From assembly GCF_004569295.1 (NCBI RefSeq), contig NZ_SPQC01000003.1:28864-92863 (forward strand): a stretch of DNA of 64,000 nt. The letters are read 5' to 3'. Under the pieces are notes generated by a model. That model did no database searches. It was not told the origin of the DNA and saw nothing but the letters and a program-made list of their open reading frames with translations. The translations under genes were made by a program, and so were the position numbers. The stretch's first letter is position 1. Each line of letters opens with the position of its first letter. Shown in pieces: positions 44,813-52,996 of this stretch. This DNA comes from Rothia nasimurium. GTDB taxonomy: Bacteria; Actinomycetota; Actinomycetes; Actinomycetales; Micrococcaceae.

Positions 44813-46960
44813 CTAGCGGCGGGTGTCCTTTTCTGCCAGCTGCGCAAACATGTCGTTATAGGCGTTGAGCTCGGCGTCCCCGTCGCGGTCGGCCTGGCGG
44901 TCGATGCGCTTTTGAACCTTCTTATCGTCCATGGACCACTGCACCGCCACCGCAACGGCAATAATCATGGTGGGTATCTCGCCAATCGCCCACATGAGCG
45001 AGCCGCCCAGCTTCTGGTCGTCAATGGCAGGTAGGCCCCAGGGGCGGCCCAGGTTACCGAACCAGGAGGCCTGTAGCAGGGTGTCCATCTGCATAATCGA
45101 GATACCCACAAAGGCGTGATAGCCCAGAGTCGCGATAATCATGATGAGGCGCATGGGGTAGGTGGGGCGGTTGGGAATGGGGTCGATGCCGATGAGTACC
45201 AGGCTAAAGATGTAGCCGGTTATCAAAAAGTGGATGAGCATGAACTCGTGGCCCACGTGGTAGCGCAGCATCACCCCGAAGAGGGGGGTGAAGTAAACAA
45301 TCACGATCGACCCGGCGAAGTTGACGGCCGCGAAGATGGGGTGGGTAATCATCTTAGACCAGCCCGAGTGCACCAGGCGCAGAATCCATTCGCGGGGCCC
45401 GCGGGTGCCGTCCTGGCGGGGTTCGAGGGCTCGCAGTAGCAGGGTGACGGGGGCGCCGAGTACCAGGAAAATGGGGCAGACCATGGTCAGGAGCATGTGC
45501 TCTACCATGTGCACCGAGAAAAGCACCATGGAGTAGACGGCCAGAGCCCCGCAGGTGATGTAGAGCAGCACGAAGAGGCCCAGGAACCAGGAAAGGGCAC
45601 GGGCAAGGGGCCAGTGGCCACCTGCACGCCGTACCTTAATCAGCGCCCAGAGGTAGGCGAAGGCGGCGAAGCTGATGAAGGCCACCCAGAACCAGTCAAA
45701 ACGCCACTGGGTGGACCACTCGGCAAGGTGCGGTTCTGGCGGCATGTCGTAGAGGGTGATGATGCGGACGGGTTCGGCGCCGGCATCCAGGGTTTCGGGT
45801 GCGGGCGGCGGGGTGCGAGAGAGGGAAACAGCTAGGCCGCTGGTTGCGCCCATAAGCACCAGCTCGCAGGCGATGGCGTACCAGAGGCCGTGGGCAGCAC
45901 TGGTAAGCCCCGACTGCATCATGGGTATCAGACGCAGACGGTGCACCACGCCGAAGGCACCCAGCACCAGAGTGAGCATGAGCTTAGCCAGCACCAGCGC
46001 CCCGTAGGTGGTCGTAAAAAGATCCCCCAGGCTGTTCATCCGCACCAGGGCATTGACCACGCCTGAGAGCACCACCAGCACGAACCCGAAAAGGGCCAGC
46101 ACGGAATAACGGCGTAGCACCGCCACAGCCAGGGGGGCTTTGCGGGCGGACGCCGACGCCGCACCTCGCTGCCCCTCAGCCAGGGTGCCGGTGCCAGCGT
46201 CCTCGCCGGTAATGTCGCCGGAGATAAAAGCCAGCACCATGAGCCCACCGCACCAGAGCACCACACCCAGCAGGTGCAGACCCAGAGAGTTAACCGCGCC
46301 CATGTGGTCATCGCCGCCCGATGAGTGCCCGCCCAGGGCCATAGCCACGATGCCGACCAGCGACAGGCCCAGGGTCAGCAGCAGGCCGGTGAGTGAGCGC
46401 ACTGCAAAGACCAGGGTGGCCACAGTGGCAGCCACGATAATGCTGGTGGCCTCCTGCTTACCCGAGTCGATGGTGGTGATGTAGCTAATGAGTTCCGAGG
46501 TGTAGTCAGCCCCGCCCGATGGCGACCGGCCCGAGATATCGGCGTAGCTGAAGATGAGCACCGCGATGGCGGCGATAGTCCAGGTGATAGCGGCAGCGGA
46601 CGCCAGCGTCAGGGTGCGGGTGAAGGCCGGGTGTTCGGTGCGGTGCAGGTTCTTCTGCCGCTGGGCCGCATCGGTTGCATGAGCCATATTGACCTTGGCC
46701 CGCCCCCGCGCCGAATCGAGGAAGCGGGGCACTATCCCTAAGGCAAAGACAAGGGAGCCCATGGTCGCTGCCATCGAGAAGTTTTGTAGGCTCTCAGCTA
46801 CCGGCAGGCCCCAGCGCACCAGGGCACCGGCGTCCGCTAGGTCGGTACCGGCGTTTGAGCCGGTCACCAGCAGGCTCAAAACCAGAGCGACAAGGGAGGC
46901 TGCGGGGAAGGCCCATATCCAGCTGGGCTTGAGCCCGCACTCCATCTCGTGTGCTGCCAT
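44813..46960 (-). CDS. CopD-CtaG fusion membrane protein (copper handling / oxidase assembly)
   Basis: A 715-aa polytopic protein. The first half is CopD-like, with eight or so helices, GLHLLGVVLWCGGLMVLAF and FSMAATMGSLVFALGIV containing conserved His/Met. The second half is CtaG (caa3-type), with FSVHMVEHMLLTMVCPIFLVLGAP, HPIFAAVNFAGSIVIVYFTPLF, HEFMLIHFLITGYIF and HAFVGISIMQMDTLL: His and Met ladders for copper. This fusion is typical of actinobacteria and delivers copper to cytochrome c oxidase. AAGGTA lies before the ATG. It is the last gene in a minus-strand copper/haem block. Confidence 0.92.
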   Translation of the reverse strand: MAAHEMECGLKPSWIWAFPAASLVALVLSLLVTGSNAGTDLADAGALVRWGLPVAESLQNFSMAATMGSLVFALGIVPRFLDSARGRAKVNMAHATDAAQRQKNLHRTEHPAFTRTLTLASAAAITWTIAAIAVLIFSYADISGRSPSGGADYTSELISYITTIDSGKQEATSIIVAATVATLVFAVRSLTGLLLTLGLSLVGIVAMALGGHSSGGDDHMGAVNSLGLHLLGVVLWCGGLMVLAFISGDITGEDAGTGTLAEGQRGAASASARKAPLAVAVLRRYSVLALFGFVLVVLSGVVNALVRMNSLGDLFTTTYGALVLAKLMLTLVLGAFGVVHRLRLIPMMQSGLTSAAHGLWYAIACELVLMGATSGLAVSLSRTPPPAPETLDAGAEPVRIITLYDMPPEPHLAEWSTQWRFDWFWVAFISFAAFAYLWALIKVRRAGGHWPLARALSWFLGLFVLLYITCGALAVYSMVLFSVHMVEHMLLTMVCPIFLVLGAPVTLLLRALEPRQDGTRGPREWILRLVHSGWSKMITHPIFAAVNFAGSIVIVYFTPLFGVMLRYHVGHEFMLIHFLITGYIFSLVLIGIDPIPNRPTYPMRLIMIIATLGYHAFVGISIMQMDTLLQASWFGNLGRPWGLPAIDDQKLGGSLMWAIGEIPTMIIAVAVAVQWSMDDKKVQKRIDRQADRDGDAELNAYNDMFAQLAEKDTRR

Positions 46961-46990
46961 GTCTATACCTTGATTCCTGTCGATGGTGGT

Positions 46991-48343
46991 TTAGTTGAAG
47001 AGGCCCTCGCCCACGAAGCCGCCTTCGCGGGCACCGGCGGGTAGGGCGAAGACCGCTGAGCCGATGGGCACCGTCCAGGTGTTGAGCATATCGAGCTCGG
47101 CCAGGCGCTGCTGGATGGGGAGGAACTGCTTGACGGGGTCTGCCTGGTAGGAGCAGAAAATCAGACCGGTAGAGCTCACTCCCCCGCTGACCTGTTGGTG
47201 TTCTGAGAAGCCCGAGGCGTTCTGCACTGGCAGGTCGTAGTTGTAGCCCCGGCGTAGAATCTGCTCCACCCGGTTTTGGGCGGCGGCCCGGCGGATGTGG
47301 GCGTAGGGGGCGATGACGGTAAAGCCCAGGTCGTTCGTTGCTGAGAGGTCTGCGGGGGCGCGTTCTTCGGTGCCGGTCAGGGGGGCTCCGTTGGTGAGGT
47401 TGCGGCCCACGGCGTCTTCGCGGGCGGGGCGGTCGGCCTGGTCCCAGGTATCGAGGTTCATGTGGATACGGCGGATAATCAGGGAGGTGCCGCCCTCTTC
47501 CCAGGGGGTAAGTTCCTCGTGGTTGCCCCAGACGTAGGATTCCATGGTCCCATCCCCGGTGGAGGGGTTGACGGTTCCATCAACCTGGCCGAAGAGATTA
47601 CGCATGGTCATGCCGTCCGGCTCACTGCCGTAGGCACGGCGGAAGCCCTCCTGCACCCAGCGCACCGAAGCGAAGCTGCGGGTGTTTTTGAGCAGGACGC
47701 GCTGGGCGTGAGCCAGGGTGAAACGGTCAGAGCAGCAGATTTGAAGGAGCAAATCGCCGTCGTTCCACTGGTCTTGGAGCTGGTCAATCTGCTCGAAGGC
47801 GGGCAGGGGGCGCAGCCAGGAGGGCTTCTTCTCGGGGGCTACGATATCGAAGATACGCTCGCCAAAGCCGAAGGTGACGGTGAGGTTAGCCGGTACGGTC
47901 GCGAGTTCCGGCTCCTGGTCGGTAATGGGGGCCCACCCTGTGGTGAGACGGGCGGCATCGTCGGTGAGCACGGTGAGCAGGCGGCGGACGCCGTCGCGGT
48001 CCAGTCCCGTGTTGAGGGCCAGGGCAATAAAGACGCCGTAGCTGGGGGCGGGGGTGTCGATGCCCGCCTGGCGGGGGCCGTAGAAGGGGACGACGGCTTC
48101 TTGCAGGGGCGGGCTGGTAGGCTCTTGCTCCCCCTCGTCGTTCATAGCTGTTGCAGCATATTGGCCTGCCAGAGTGGCAGCTACGCCGGTGCCCAGGCCC
48201 AGGGCGCCAGCAAGAGCTACACGCCGGTTGGTCCCGCGGAGGCTTGCAGCTTGTTCTTGGTCGCCCGGCTTGTCTTCTGGCTGGGGGCCAGTTTCTGCAC
48301 CGCTCAGGGCCCGGTTGAGGTCTTCGTCAAATGAGCTAGTCAT
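46991..48343 (-). CDS. Tat-exported Dyp-type haem peroxidase (EfeB-like)
   Basis: A 450-aa dye-decolourising peroxidase. The start at 48343 has AAGGAAC upstream. A Tat-like motif (RGTNRRVALAGALGLGTG) lies about 40 residues in, longer than usual but normal for EfeB. GQVDGTVNP gives the GxxDG haem motif with the catalytic Asp, and HIRRAAAQN supplies the proximal His. It uses hydrogen peroxide outside the membrane, or removes iron from haem. No EfeO or EfeU genes sit next to it; copper genes do. Confidence 0.93.
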   Translation of the reverse strand: MTSSFDEDLNRALSGAETGPQPEDKPGDQEQAASLRGTNRRVALAGALGLGTGVAATLAGQYAATAMNDEGEQEPTSPPLQEAVVPFYGPRQAGIDTPAPSYGVFIALALNTGLDRDGVRRLLTVLTDDAARLTTGWAPITDQEPELATVPANLTVTFGFGERIFDIVAPEKKPSWLRPLPAFEQIDQLQDQWNDGDLLLQICCSDRFTLAHAQRVLLKNTRSFASVRWVQEGFRRAYGSEPDGMTMRNLFGQVDGTVNPSTGDGTMESYVWGNHEELTPWEEGGTSLIIRRIHMNLDTWDQADRPAREDAVGRNLTNGAPLTGTEERAPADLSATNDLGFTVIAPYAHIRRAAAQNRVEQILRRGYNYDLPVQNASGFSEHQQVSGGVSSTGLIFCSYQADPVKQFLPIQQRLAELDMLNTWTVPIGSAVFALPAGAREGGFVGEGLFN

Positions 48344-48456
48344 GGTGTTCCTTGGGGTGGCCTGCACCGTCGTCCGCCTCTTACAGGGGGGGCGGACGGC
48401 GGCGCAGGCCGCTTGCTACCTATCGGTAGCTAGGGGTGGGTGAGGTAGCTGGTGCC

Positions 48457-49113
48457 TTAGTTGCACTGGGGCAGCACAGCGGCGGCTGATTCACTGGCGC
48501 TGGCGTGGTCTGAGTGCATGGAGTGGTCGGTGGATTCGCTCGCTGCTGCATCAGCTGCGGTGCTCGCGGCGTCACCGGGGGCGTATTCTTCCTGGGCACC
48601 GGCGTAGTCACGCACGGTAGCTTCAAAGCTGACCTCGCCCGCTGAGGTCTGCAGGGTGAGGACGTCACTGGTACCTGCGGCGAGGGCACAGTTCATACCC
48701 ATGAGCATGATGTGGTCCCCGCCGGGGGCCAGTTCGAGGGTGGCACCGGGCTCGATGGTGAAGCCACCTTCTACGGCCTTCATGGTGCTGGTTCCGCTCG
48801 TCGGGTCGATGACGGTGGTGTGCAGCTCGACCATGCTGGCGGTTGCGTTGCTGGCACCCTCGATGGTGATGGGGGTGTCCCCGGTGTTGGTGAGGGTGGC
48901 AAAGGCTGCGGTCATATCGCCGCTGTTGGCCTTGATCCAGGCTTCCTCGACGGTCAGCGGGGCGCTGCCCTCGCTTGCAGACGCGCTAGCGGTAGCGCCG
49001 GTGCTCGCACTTGCGGTGCTGGTTGCTGAGGTGTCGGCGCTGCTGCAGCCGGTCAGCACCAGCAGGGCGATAGCGGGCAGGGTGAGGGCAGGTAAAAATT
49101 TCTGTGATGACAT
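48457..49113 (-). CDS. PCu(A)C-type copper chaperone lipoprotein
   Basis: A 218-aa lipoprotein: lipobox LTGC near residue 23, an Ala/Ser/Thr linker, then the PCuAC beta domain with HTT...M...GGDHIMLMGMN, the H-M-H-M copper-binding pattern. The tail is His-rich (DHSMHSDH) and ends with a lone Cys. It passes Cu(I) to cytochrome oxidase subunits. Neighbouring genes (CopC, CopD-CtaG) fit that role. Confidence 0.93.
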   Translation of the reverse strand: MSSQKFLPALTLPAIALLVLTGCSSADTSATSTASASTGATASASASEGSAPLTVEEAWIKANSGDMTAAFATLTNTGDTPITIEGASNATASMVELHTTVIDPTSGTSTMKAVEGGFTIEPGATLELAPGGDHIMLMGMNCALAAGTSDVLTLQTSAGEVSFEATVRDYAGAQEEYAPGDAASTAADAAASESTDHSMHSDHASASESAAAVLPQCN

Positions 49114-49146
49114 GGTGTTTCTTCTTCGAATGCGAGGGTGGACGGC

Positions 49147-49755
49147 TTACTTGCGCTTGGTCTTGGCCAGCACGACGAGGGCTGAGCTCAGGGCTGCTAC
49201 TGCCACAAGGGCCAGCACGACCTTGAGGGGGGTTGAAAGTCCCTCTGATGCCTGGCTCACGGGGTCGCTGGCAGCCGGGGTACCGGTGCCGGTGTTTTCT
49301 GATGAGGGTTCAGCCGCACCGGTGGTTGCAGCCTGGGTAGTAGCGTCCGTTGCCTTACTGCCCTGGCCCACGGTGTAGGTGAAGGTTCCCTGGATGGGGT
49401 GGCCGTCTGATGAGACAACACGCCAGGTGACGGTGTAGGTGTCATCGGCAGCGGCGGTGGATAGGTCCTGGGTGACCACGGTGCCGTCCACTTCGGGGTC
49501 TCCATCGGTGATGCTTTCACCGGCGGCGTTGGTGACGCGCACCTGGTTGGCCCCGTCCACGTCCATGATGTCGCCGCTGTAGGTGAGTTCTAGACTGGCG
49601 GGCGCTTCGGTGAGGATTGCCCCGTCAGTGGGGTTGGTGGAGACCAGTTCGTCGTGGGCAGCAGCCGGGTTCATGCCCAGCAGGCTACCTGCGGCGAGGG
49701 CCGCTGTGGCCACCAGGGTACGGGTTATGGGTGAGGCTGTACGAGCCTTAAACAT
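49147..49755 (-). CDS. CopC-domain exported copper-binding protein
   Basis: A 202-aa protein with a signal peptide ending AAAH: the mature chain begins with His, as in CopC, where this His binds Cu(II). The beta domain (VSTNPTDGAILTEAPASLELTYS and VVSSDGHPIQGTFTYTV) carries the second His. A Thr/Ala linker, one C-terminal membrane helix and a KRK tail anchor it. The start at 49755 is preceded by AAGGA. Confidence 0.94.
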   Translation of the reverse strand: MFKARTASPITRTLVATAALAAGSLLGMNPAAAHDELVSTNPTDGAILTEAPASLELTYSGDIMDVDGANQVRVTNAAGESITDGDPEVDGTVVTQDLSTAAADDTYTVTWRVVSSDGHPIQGTFTYTVGQGSKATDATTQAATTGAAEPSSENTGTGTPAASDPVSQASEGLSTPLKVVLALVAVAALSSALVVLAKTKRK

Positions 49756-49799
49756 AGGGATAGTCCTTGCTTGTCGAAAAGGTAGGTGGTGTTTCGGGG

Positions 49800-50375
49800 T
49801 TAGGCAAGGACGGGTGGGCCGCGGGGGGCGCGGCAGGTTCTGGTGAGCAGGCTGACGAGGTGGGCGGCGGTAGCAGCGACCGGCAGGGTGGGGGCTCCTA
49901 GGAGCGGATGCACCCGCACAGGTTCTAGACGGGCTCGTACATAACCCAGCAGGGCGCGGAGGGCCAGAAGTAGATGCTCCCCGTAGGCGAGCAGGCCAAA
50001 GGTAATAGCTGCCGCCAGGGTATGCCCGGCCCACATAGCAGGCCCGGCGTGGGCCAGTGGTTCTAGATGGGTAGCTCCCAGTAGGAGCTCAGACCCGTGA
50101 TGGCTATGGCCGGCAGAAACCGGAGCTAGGGGCTGGCCGTGGCTGTAGAGGGCATGTAGAATGCCCTGACCTGCCAGGACGCCGAGGGCCAGGCTGGTGC
50201 GGGGCAGTTTGAGTCTCGTAAGACCGAGGGTCAGCAGGGCTGCTAGGGATGTTGCAAGGGCGAGGACGAGCGGGTGGGGCAGGTGCCCACCGGCTAACAG
50301 GTGGGAGGTGGCGCCTAGGCCGGTGGCGCTGCTGGCAATGAGCCAGGAGCGGGCTACCTGGTGCCCTCGGCGCAT
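49800..50375 (-). CDS. His-rich polytopic membrane protein of the copper block
   Basis: A 191-aa protein with about five hydrophobic helices and a His-rich outside loop (LYSHGQ..., GHSHHGS). It lies 44 bases before copC on the same strand. Such proteins commonly stand beside CopC in actinobacteria; the function is unknown, though the His loop suggests metal binding. It has a high-GC Leu/Ala-rich sequence. Confidence 0.78.
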   Translation of the reverse strand: MRRGHQVARSWLIASSATGLGATSHLLAGGHLPHPLVLALATSLAALLTLGLTRLKLPRTSLALGVLAGQGILHALYSHGQPLAPVSAGHSHHGSELLLGATHLEPLAHAGPAMWAGHTLAAAITFGLLAYGEHLLLALRALLGYVRARLEPVRVHPLLGAPTLPVAATAAHLVSLLTRTCRAPRGPPVLA

Positions 50376-50458
50376 GGTTCCTCCCCTGCATGTGTGCGGC
50401 TTGTGTCTTGCCTGCCTATTATCTCACAGTCGAGCTGTTTTGGTCCTGCGGGTATAGC

Positions 50459-50492
50459 AAAAGGGCCACCCCGTAAGCGGGGTGACCCTTTT
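50459..50492 (-). terminator. Terminator of the HU gene
   Basis: AAAAGGGCCACCCCG pairs with CGGGGTGACCCTTTT around TAAG, one mismatch, T-run on the minus side. It lies 18 bases after the HU stop. Confidence 0.88.
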
Positions 50493-50509
50493 AAAGTCTG
50501 TTCAAGAAT

Positions 50510-50797
50510 TTACTTCTTGGTGGAGACTGCTGCCTTCAGCTTTGAACCTGCGGTCAGCTTAACACCGTGACCTGCGGGAATCTGAATGGTTTCGCCGGTC
50601 TGCGGGTTGCGACCGGTACGAGCTGCACGGTCGGTGCGCTCAATTGCCATCCAGCCGGGGATGGTGATCTTCTCGCCCTTAGCAACAGATGCTTCGAAGA
50701 CCTGGAACAGTGCGTCGAGCACACCGTTCACTGCTGCCTGGCTGGTGCCAGCCTTCTCTGCAACCTCTGCAACGAGTTCGCTACGGTTCTTAGCCAT
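50510..50797 (-). CDS. hup: HU-family nucleoid protein
   Basis: A 95-aa histone-like protein with the HU body and the beta-arm motif GRNPQTGETIQIPAGHGVKLTAGSKLK, including the intercalating Pro. The arm is short and lacks the long Lys/Ala tail of HupB-type proteins. It compacts and bends DNA. The ribosome site AGGAGGAG is nearly perfect, suggesting high expression. Confidence 0.96.
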   Translation of the reverse strand: MAKNRSELVAEVAEKAGTSQAAVNGVLDALFQVFEASVAKGEKITIPGWMAIERTDRAARTGRNPQTGETIQIPAGHGVKLTAGSKLKAAVSTKK

Positions 50798-50876
50798 TGA
50801 ATGCTCCTCCTGAGACTTTCAAAAAGTTAGTGGCTGGGTTAGCCCTGCTCACAAGGCTAACCGTATCAGCTACAGA

Positions 50877-51182
50877 TTACCAGCTTGACTTGGTAACACC
50901 GGGCAGCTCGCCACGGTGTGCCATCTCGCGGAAGCGTACGCGGGAGATACCAAACTTCTGGAAGGTACCGCGGGGGCGGCCGTCGATCTGGTCGCGGTTG
51001 CGAACGCGAACGGGTGAAGCGTTGCGGGGCAGCTTCTGGAGGCCCAGGCGGGCTGCTTCGCGCTCTTCGGGGGTTGCGTTTTCGTCAACCAGGGTCTTCT
51101 TCAGTTCCAGGCGCTTTTCAGCGTAGCGTGCAACGATGACCTTGCGCTGCTCGTTGCGAGCAATCTTGGACTTCTTCGCCAT
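50877..51182 (-). CDS. rpsN: 30S ribosomal protein S14, zinc-independent form
   Basis: A 101-aa S14. It lacks the two CxxC pairs of the zinc type and has the long-form features [19 protein letters not shown] and [21 protein letters not shown]. It is part of the rpmB-rpmG-rpsN set, three bases after rpmG. It belongs to the small subunit near the A site. Confidence 0.97.
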   Translation of the reverse strand: MAKKSKIARNEQRKVIVARYAEKRLELKKTLVDENATPEEREAARLGLQKLPRNASPVRVRNRDQIDGRPRGTFQKFGISRVRFREMAHRGELPGVTKSSW

Positions 51183-51185
51183 TGT

Positions 51186-51356
51186 TTAGCGCTCCTCTCG
51201 GAAGTCAACGTGCTTGCGGACAACGGGATCGTACTTCTTGAGAACCATACGATCGGGGTTGTTACGGCGGTTCTTACGGGTAACGTAAGTGTAGCCGGTG
51301 CCCGCAGTGGACTTAAGTTTGATGATAGGACGTACGTCCTTAGCCTTTGATGCCAT
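51186..51356 (-). CDS. rpmG: 50S ribosomal protein L33, zinc-independent form
   Basis: A 56-aa protein beginning [15 protein letters not shown] and ending KHVDFREER; there are no cysteines, so it does not bind zinc. The ATG at 51356 and the stop at 51186 lie tightly between rpmB and rpsN (two and three bases). It is a small late-assembly protein of the large subunit. Confidence 0.96.
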   Translation of the reverse strand: MASKAKDVRPIIKLKSTAGTGYTYVTRKNRRNNPDRMVLKKYDPVVRKHVDFREER

Positions 51357-51358
51357 GT

Positions 51359-51595
51359 TTAAATCTTCTCTCCGCGTGCAAGGATGTCAGCAACTACTGC
51401 GTCGATACCACGTGCGTCGATAACCTTGATGCCCTTTGCAGAGACGTTCAGGGTTACGTTGCGACGAAGTGAGGGTACGTAGTACTTCTTCTTCTGTACG
51501 TTCGGATCGAAACGACGCTTGTTGCGGCGATGCGAGTGCGAAATGCTGTGTCCAAAGCCGGGAACAGCTCCGGTCACCTGGCAGACAGCTGCCAT
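51359..51595 (-). CDS. rpmB: 50S ribosomal protein L28
   Basis: A 78-aa L28 starting at 51595 with GGAGGAG before the ATG. Motifs are [26 protein letters not shown] and [18 protein letters not shown]. It has only one Cys, so it is the zinc-free type. It is the first gene of the rpmB-rpmG-rpsN operon. Confidence 0.97.
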   Translation of the reverse strand: MAAVCQVTGAVPGFGHSISHSHRRNKRRFDPNVQKKKYYVPSLRRNVTLNVSAKGIKVIDARGIDAVVADILARGEKI

Positions 51596-51871
51596 AGTTT
51601 TCTCCTCCAAATGTTGACGAAATGACGGTACGCAGTTGGCGTTCGCCAGTTTTCTGGCGATCAGCAATGGGCGTCCCGTCACCTATAGGTAGAGCACCGG
51701 GTTATTCTCCAAGGCTAGAGTGTTTGAGACTCCGCATCGGGTGAGAGGCCGATGGGAATCCCCGCCGCGGGAAAAACGGTGAAGCTTAGGTGTACGAGAG
51801 GTGTTGCCACCACTACGAACAGCCTTAAAGTCTAGGTAATTACGGGATACCACGCAACCTATGAGGCCAAT
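51596..51871 (-). other. Leader region of the rpmB operon
   Basis: It contains CGCCAG-TTTT-CTGGCG (51644-51659), a tight six-pair hairpin before the rpmB ribosome site, and CATCGG/CCGATG near 51730-51755. No gene is visible. A Zur-type site was looked for and not found. Confidence 0.45.
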
Positions 51872-51930
51872 AAAAAGCTTGCGTCAGCCGGTGCTGGTGC
51901 TACCTGCTCCGGTGTGCGCAAGCTGCTTTT
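51872..51930 (-). terminator. Terminator-like hairpin of a short minus-strand transcript
   Basis: AGCTTGCG (51876-51883) pairs with CGCAAGCT (51917-51924), T-run TTTTT on the minus strand. It lies between a promoter at 51964-51991 and rpmB, so it ends a small RNA or acts as an attenuator. Confidence 0.7.
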
Positions 51931-51963
51931 CATAGACTCATTGGTGCGTTTGAACCTCCATCA

Positions 51964-51991
51964 ATTCTACCGGGCTTTTAACTTTTCGCAA
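51964..51991 (-). promoter_or_regulatory. Sigma-A-type promoter upstream of the short transcript
   Basis: On the minus strand, TTGCGA (plus 51986-51991), 16 bases, TAGAAT (plus 51964-51969). A start near 51957 and the hairpin at 51872-51930 define an RNA of about 90 nt. Confidence 0.5.
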
Positions 51992-52073
51992 GTCATCTCA
52001 GGCTTTGATCCGCGGTTTTCCGCCCTTGCCAAGCGAACCTGGGCACCGGCGTCCGCCCCTGCCAACCGGGTAA

Positions 52074-52115
52074 ATTACACGCGTGTAATCTTAAGTGTGA
52101 TATTAACAGCTTAAG
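52074..52115. promoter_or_regulatory. Perfect 16-bp palindrome and CTTAAG repeats
   Basis: ATTACACGCGTGTAAT (52074-52089) is perfectly symmetric, like TetR-family operators. Two CTTAAG hexamers (52090-52095 and 52110-52115) stand beside it. There is no coding gene that it would obviously control; the nearest downstream unit on the minus strand is the short transcript at 51957. Confidence 0.5.
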
Positions 52116-52139
52116 TCTTTTAATTCCGGCGCCTACCTG

Positions 52140-52955
52140 TTATAGGGCGGACTTAGCTTCTTCCGGCAGCACATCAAAGCGGGTCCAGGCGGGGTATTTG
52201 GGGCTGATATTGTCTCCGGAGCTGGTACCGCGCAGGCGGCGACCAATCCAGGGAACCACAAATTCCCGGGCCCATTTAGCGTTATCTAGGGCCTCTTGCA
52301 CCCGGGTTTTGTGCAGGGGCGCGGGGATAACGGGGTCGCCGATACGAATGTTCTCAGCGCTCAGGGTTTCCAGCACCCGGCGGGCGGTCAGGGTATGGCC
52401 AGCGGCGTTCATGTGCAGACGGTCGGGGGCCCAGTAGCGCAGGTCTAAAAGCTCGTGCATACGCCAGTAGTCCACGACGGTGACGCCGCGGTCGTCCGCC
52501 ACCTCGCGCAGTAGCTCGTTGAAGAGGGCAATTCGGGCGCGGTTACCGCTGAAGAATCCCTTGGGGCCGGGGTCAAAACCGGTCATGGTAAAGACTTCAA
52601 TACCCTCATCGCGCAGGGTCTTAAAGGCCTCGTCATAGCGCACCATCAGGGCATCAACGTCGAAGCCCGGGCGCAGGGAGTCGTTACCGCCGCCCACGAG
52701 AGAAACCAGGTTGGGTTTGAGCTCCAGGGCAGGCTCTAGCTGCTCTTCGATAATAGGCACGAGCAGGCGCCCGCGGATCGCCAGGTTGGCGTACTGGGCT
52801 TTGGAATCTGCCAGCATGAACTGCTCGGCCACCCGGTCGGTCCATCCGCGCACCCCGTTGGGGCGGTCGGGGGCGTCATCCCCCACCCCTTCGCTGAAGG
52901 AATCTCCCAGGGCGACGTAACGGATAGATTCGTCTTTTCCGAGAATCGACATCAT
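52140..52955 (-). CDS. SGNH/GDSL-family hydrolase
   Basis: A 271-aa esterase-type hydrolase with all four blocks: GDSFSEG (nucleophile Ser), the Gly of block II in NLAIRGRLL, GGGND (block III Asn) and DRLHMNAAGH (block V Asp and His). There is no signal peptide, so it is likely cytosolic. It should cleave an ester of a lipid or sugar. It is downstream of the siderophore operon by 41 bases and may be co-transcribed with it, which would allow a role in siderophore ester hydrolysis; this is inference. Confidence 0.9.
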   Translation of the reverse strand: MMSILGKDESIRYVALGDSFSEGVGDDAPDRPNGVRGWTDRVAEQFMLADSKAQYANLAIRGRLLVPIIEEQLEPALELKPNLVSLVGGGNDSLRPGFDVDALMVRYDEAFKTLRDEGIEVFTMTGFDPGPKGFFSGNRARIALFNELLREVADDRGVTVVDYWRMHELLDLRYWAPDRLHMNAAGHTLTARRVLETLSAENIRIGDPVIPAPLHKTRVQEALDNAKWAREFVVPWIGRRLRGTSSGDNISPKYPAWTRFDVLPEEAKSAL

Positions 52956-52996
52956 GCGGACTAGGCCTTTCTCTAGCAGGTAGGTACCAGGCCACT

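Noticed and set aside
51600..51720. Zur box before rpmB
   Set aside because: No palindrome of the Zur type is present; only the CGCCAG hairpin.
51914..52114. 66-aa plus-strand frame starting with GTG
   Set aside because: Its start lies inside the terminator-like hairpin and there is no ribosome site.
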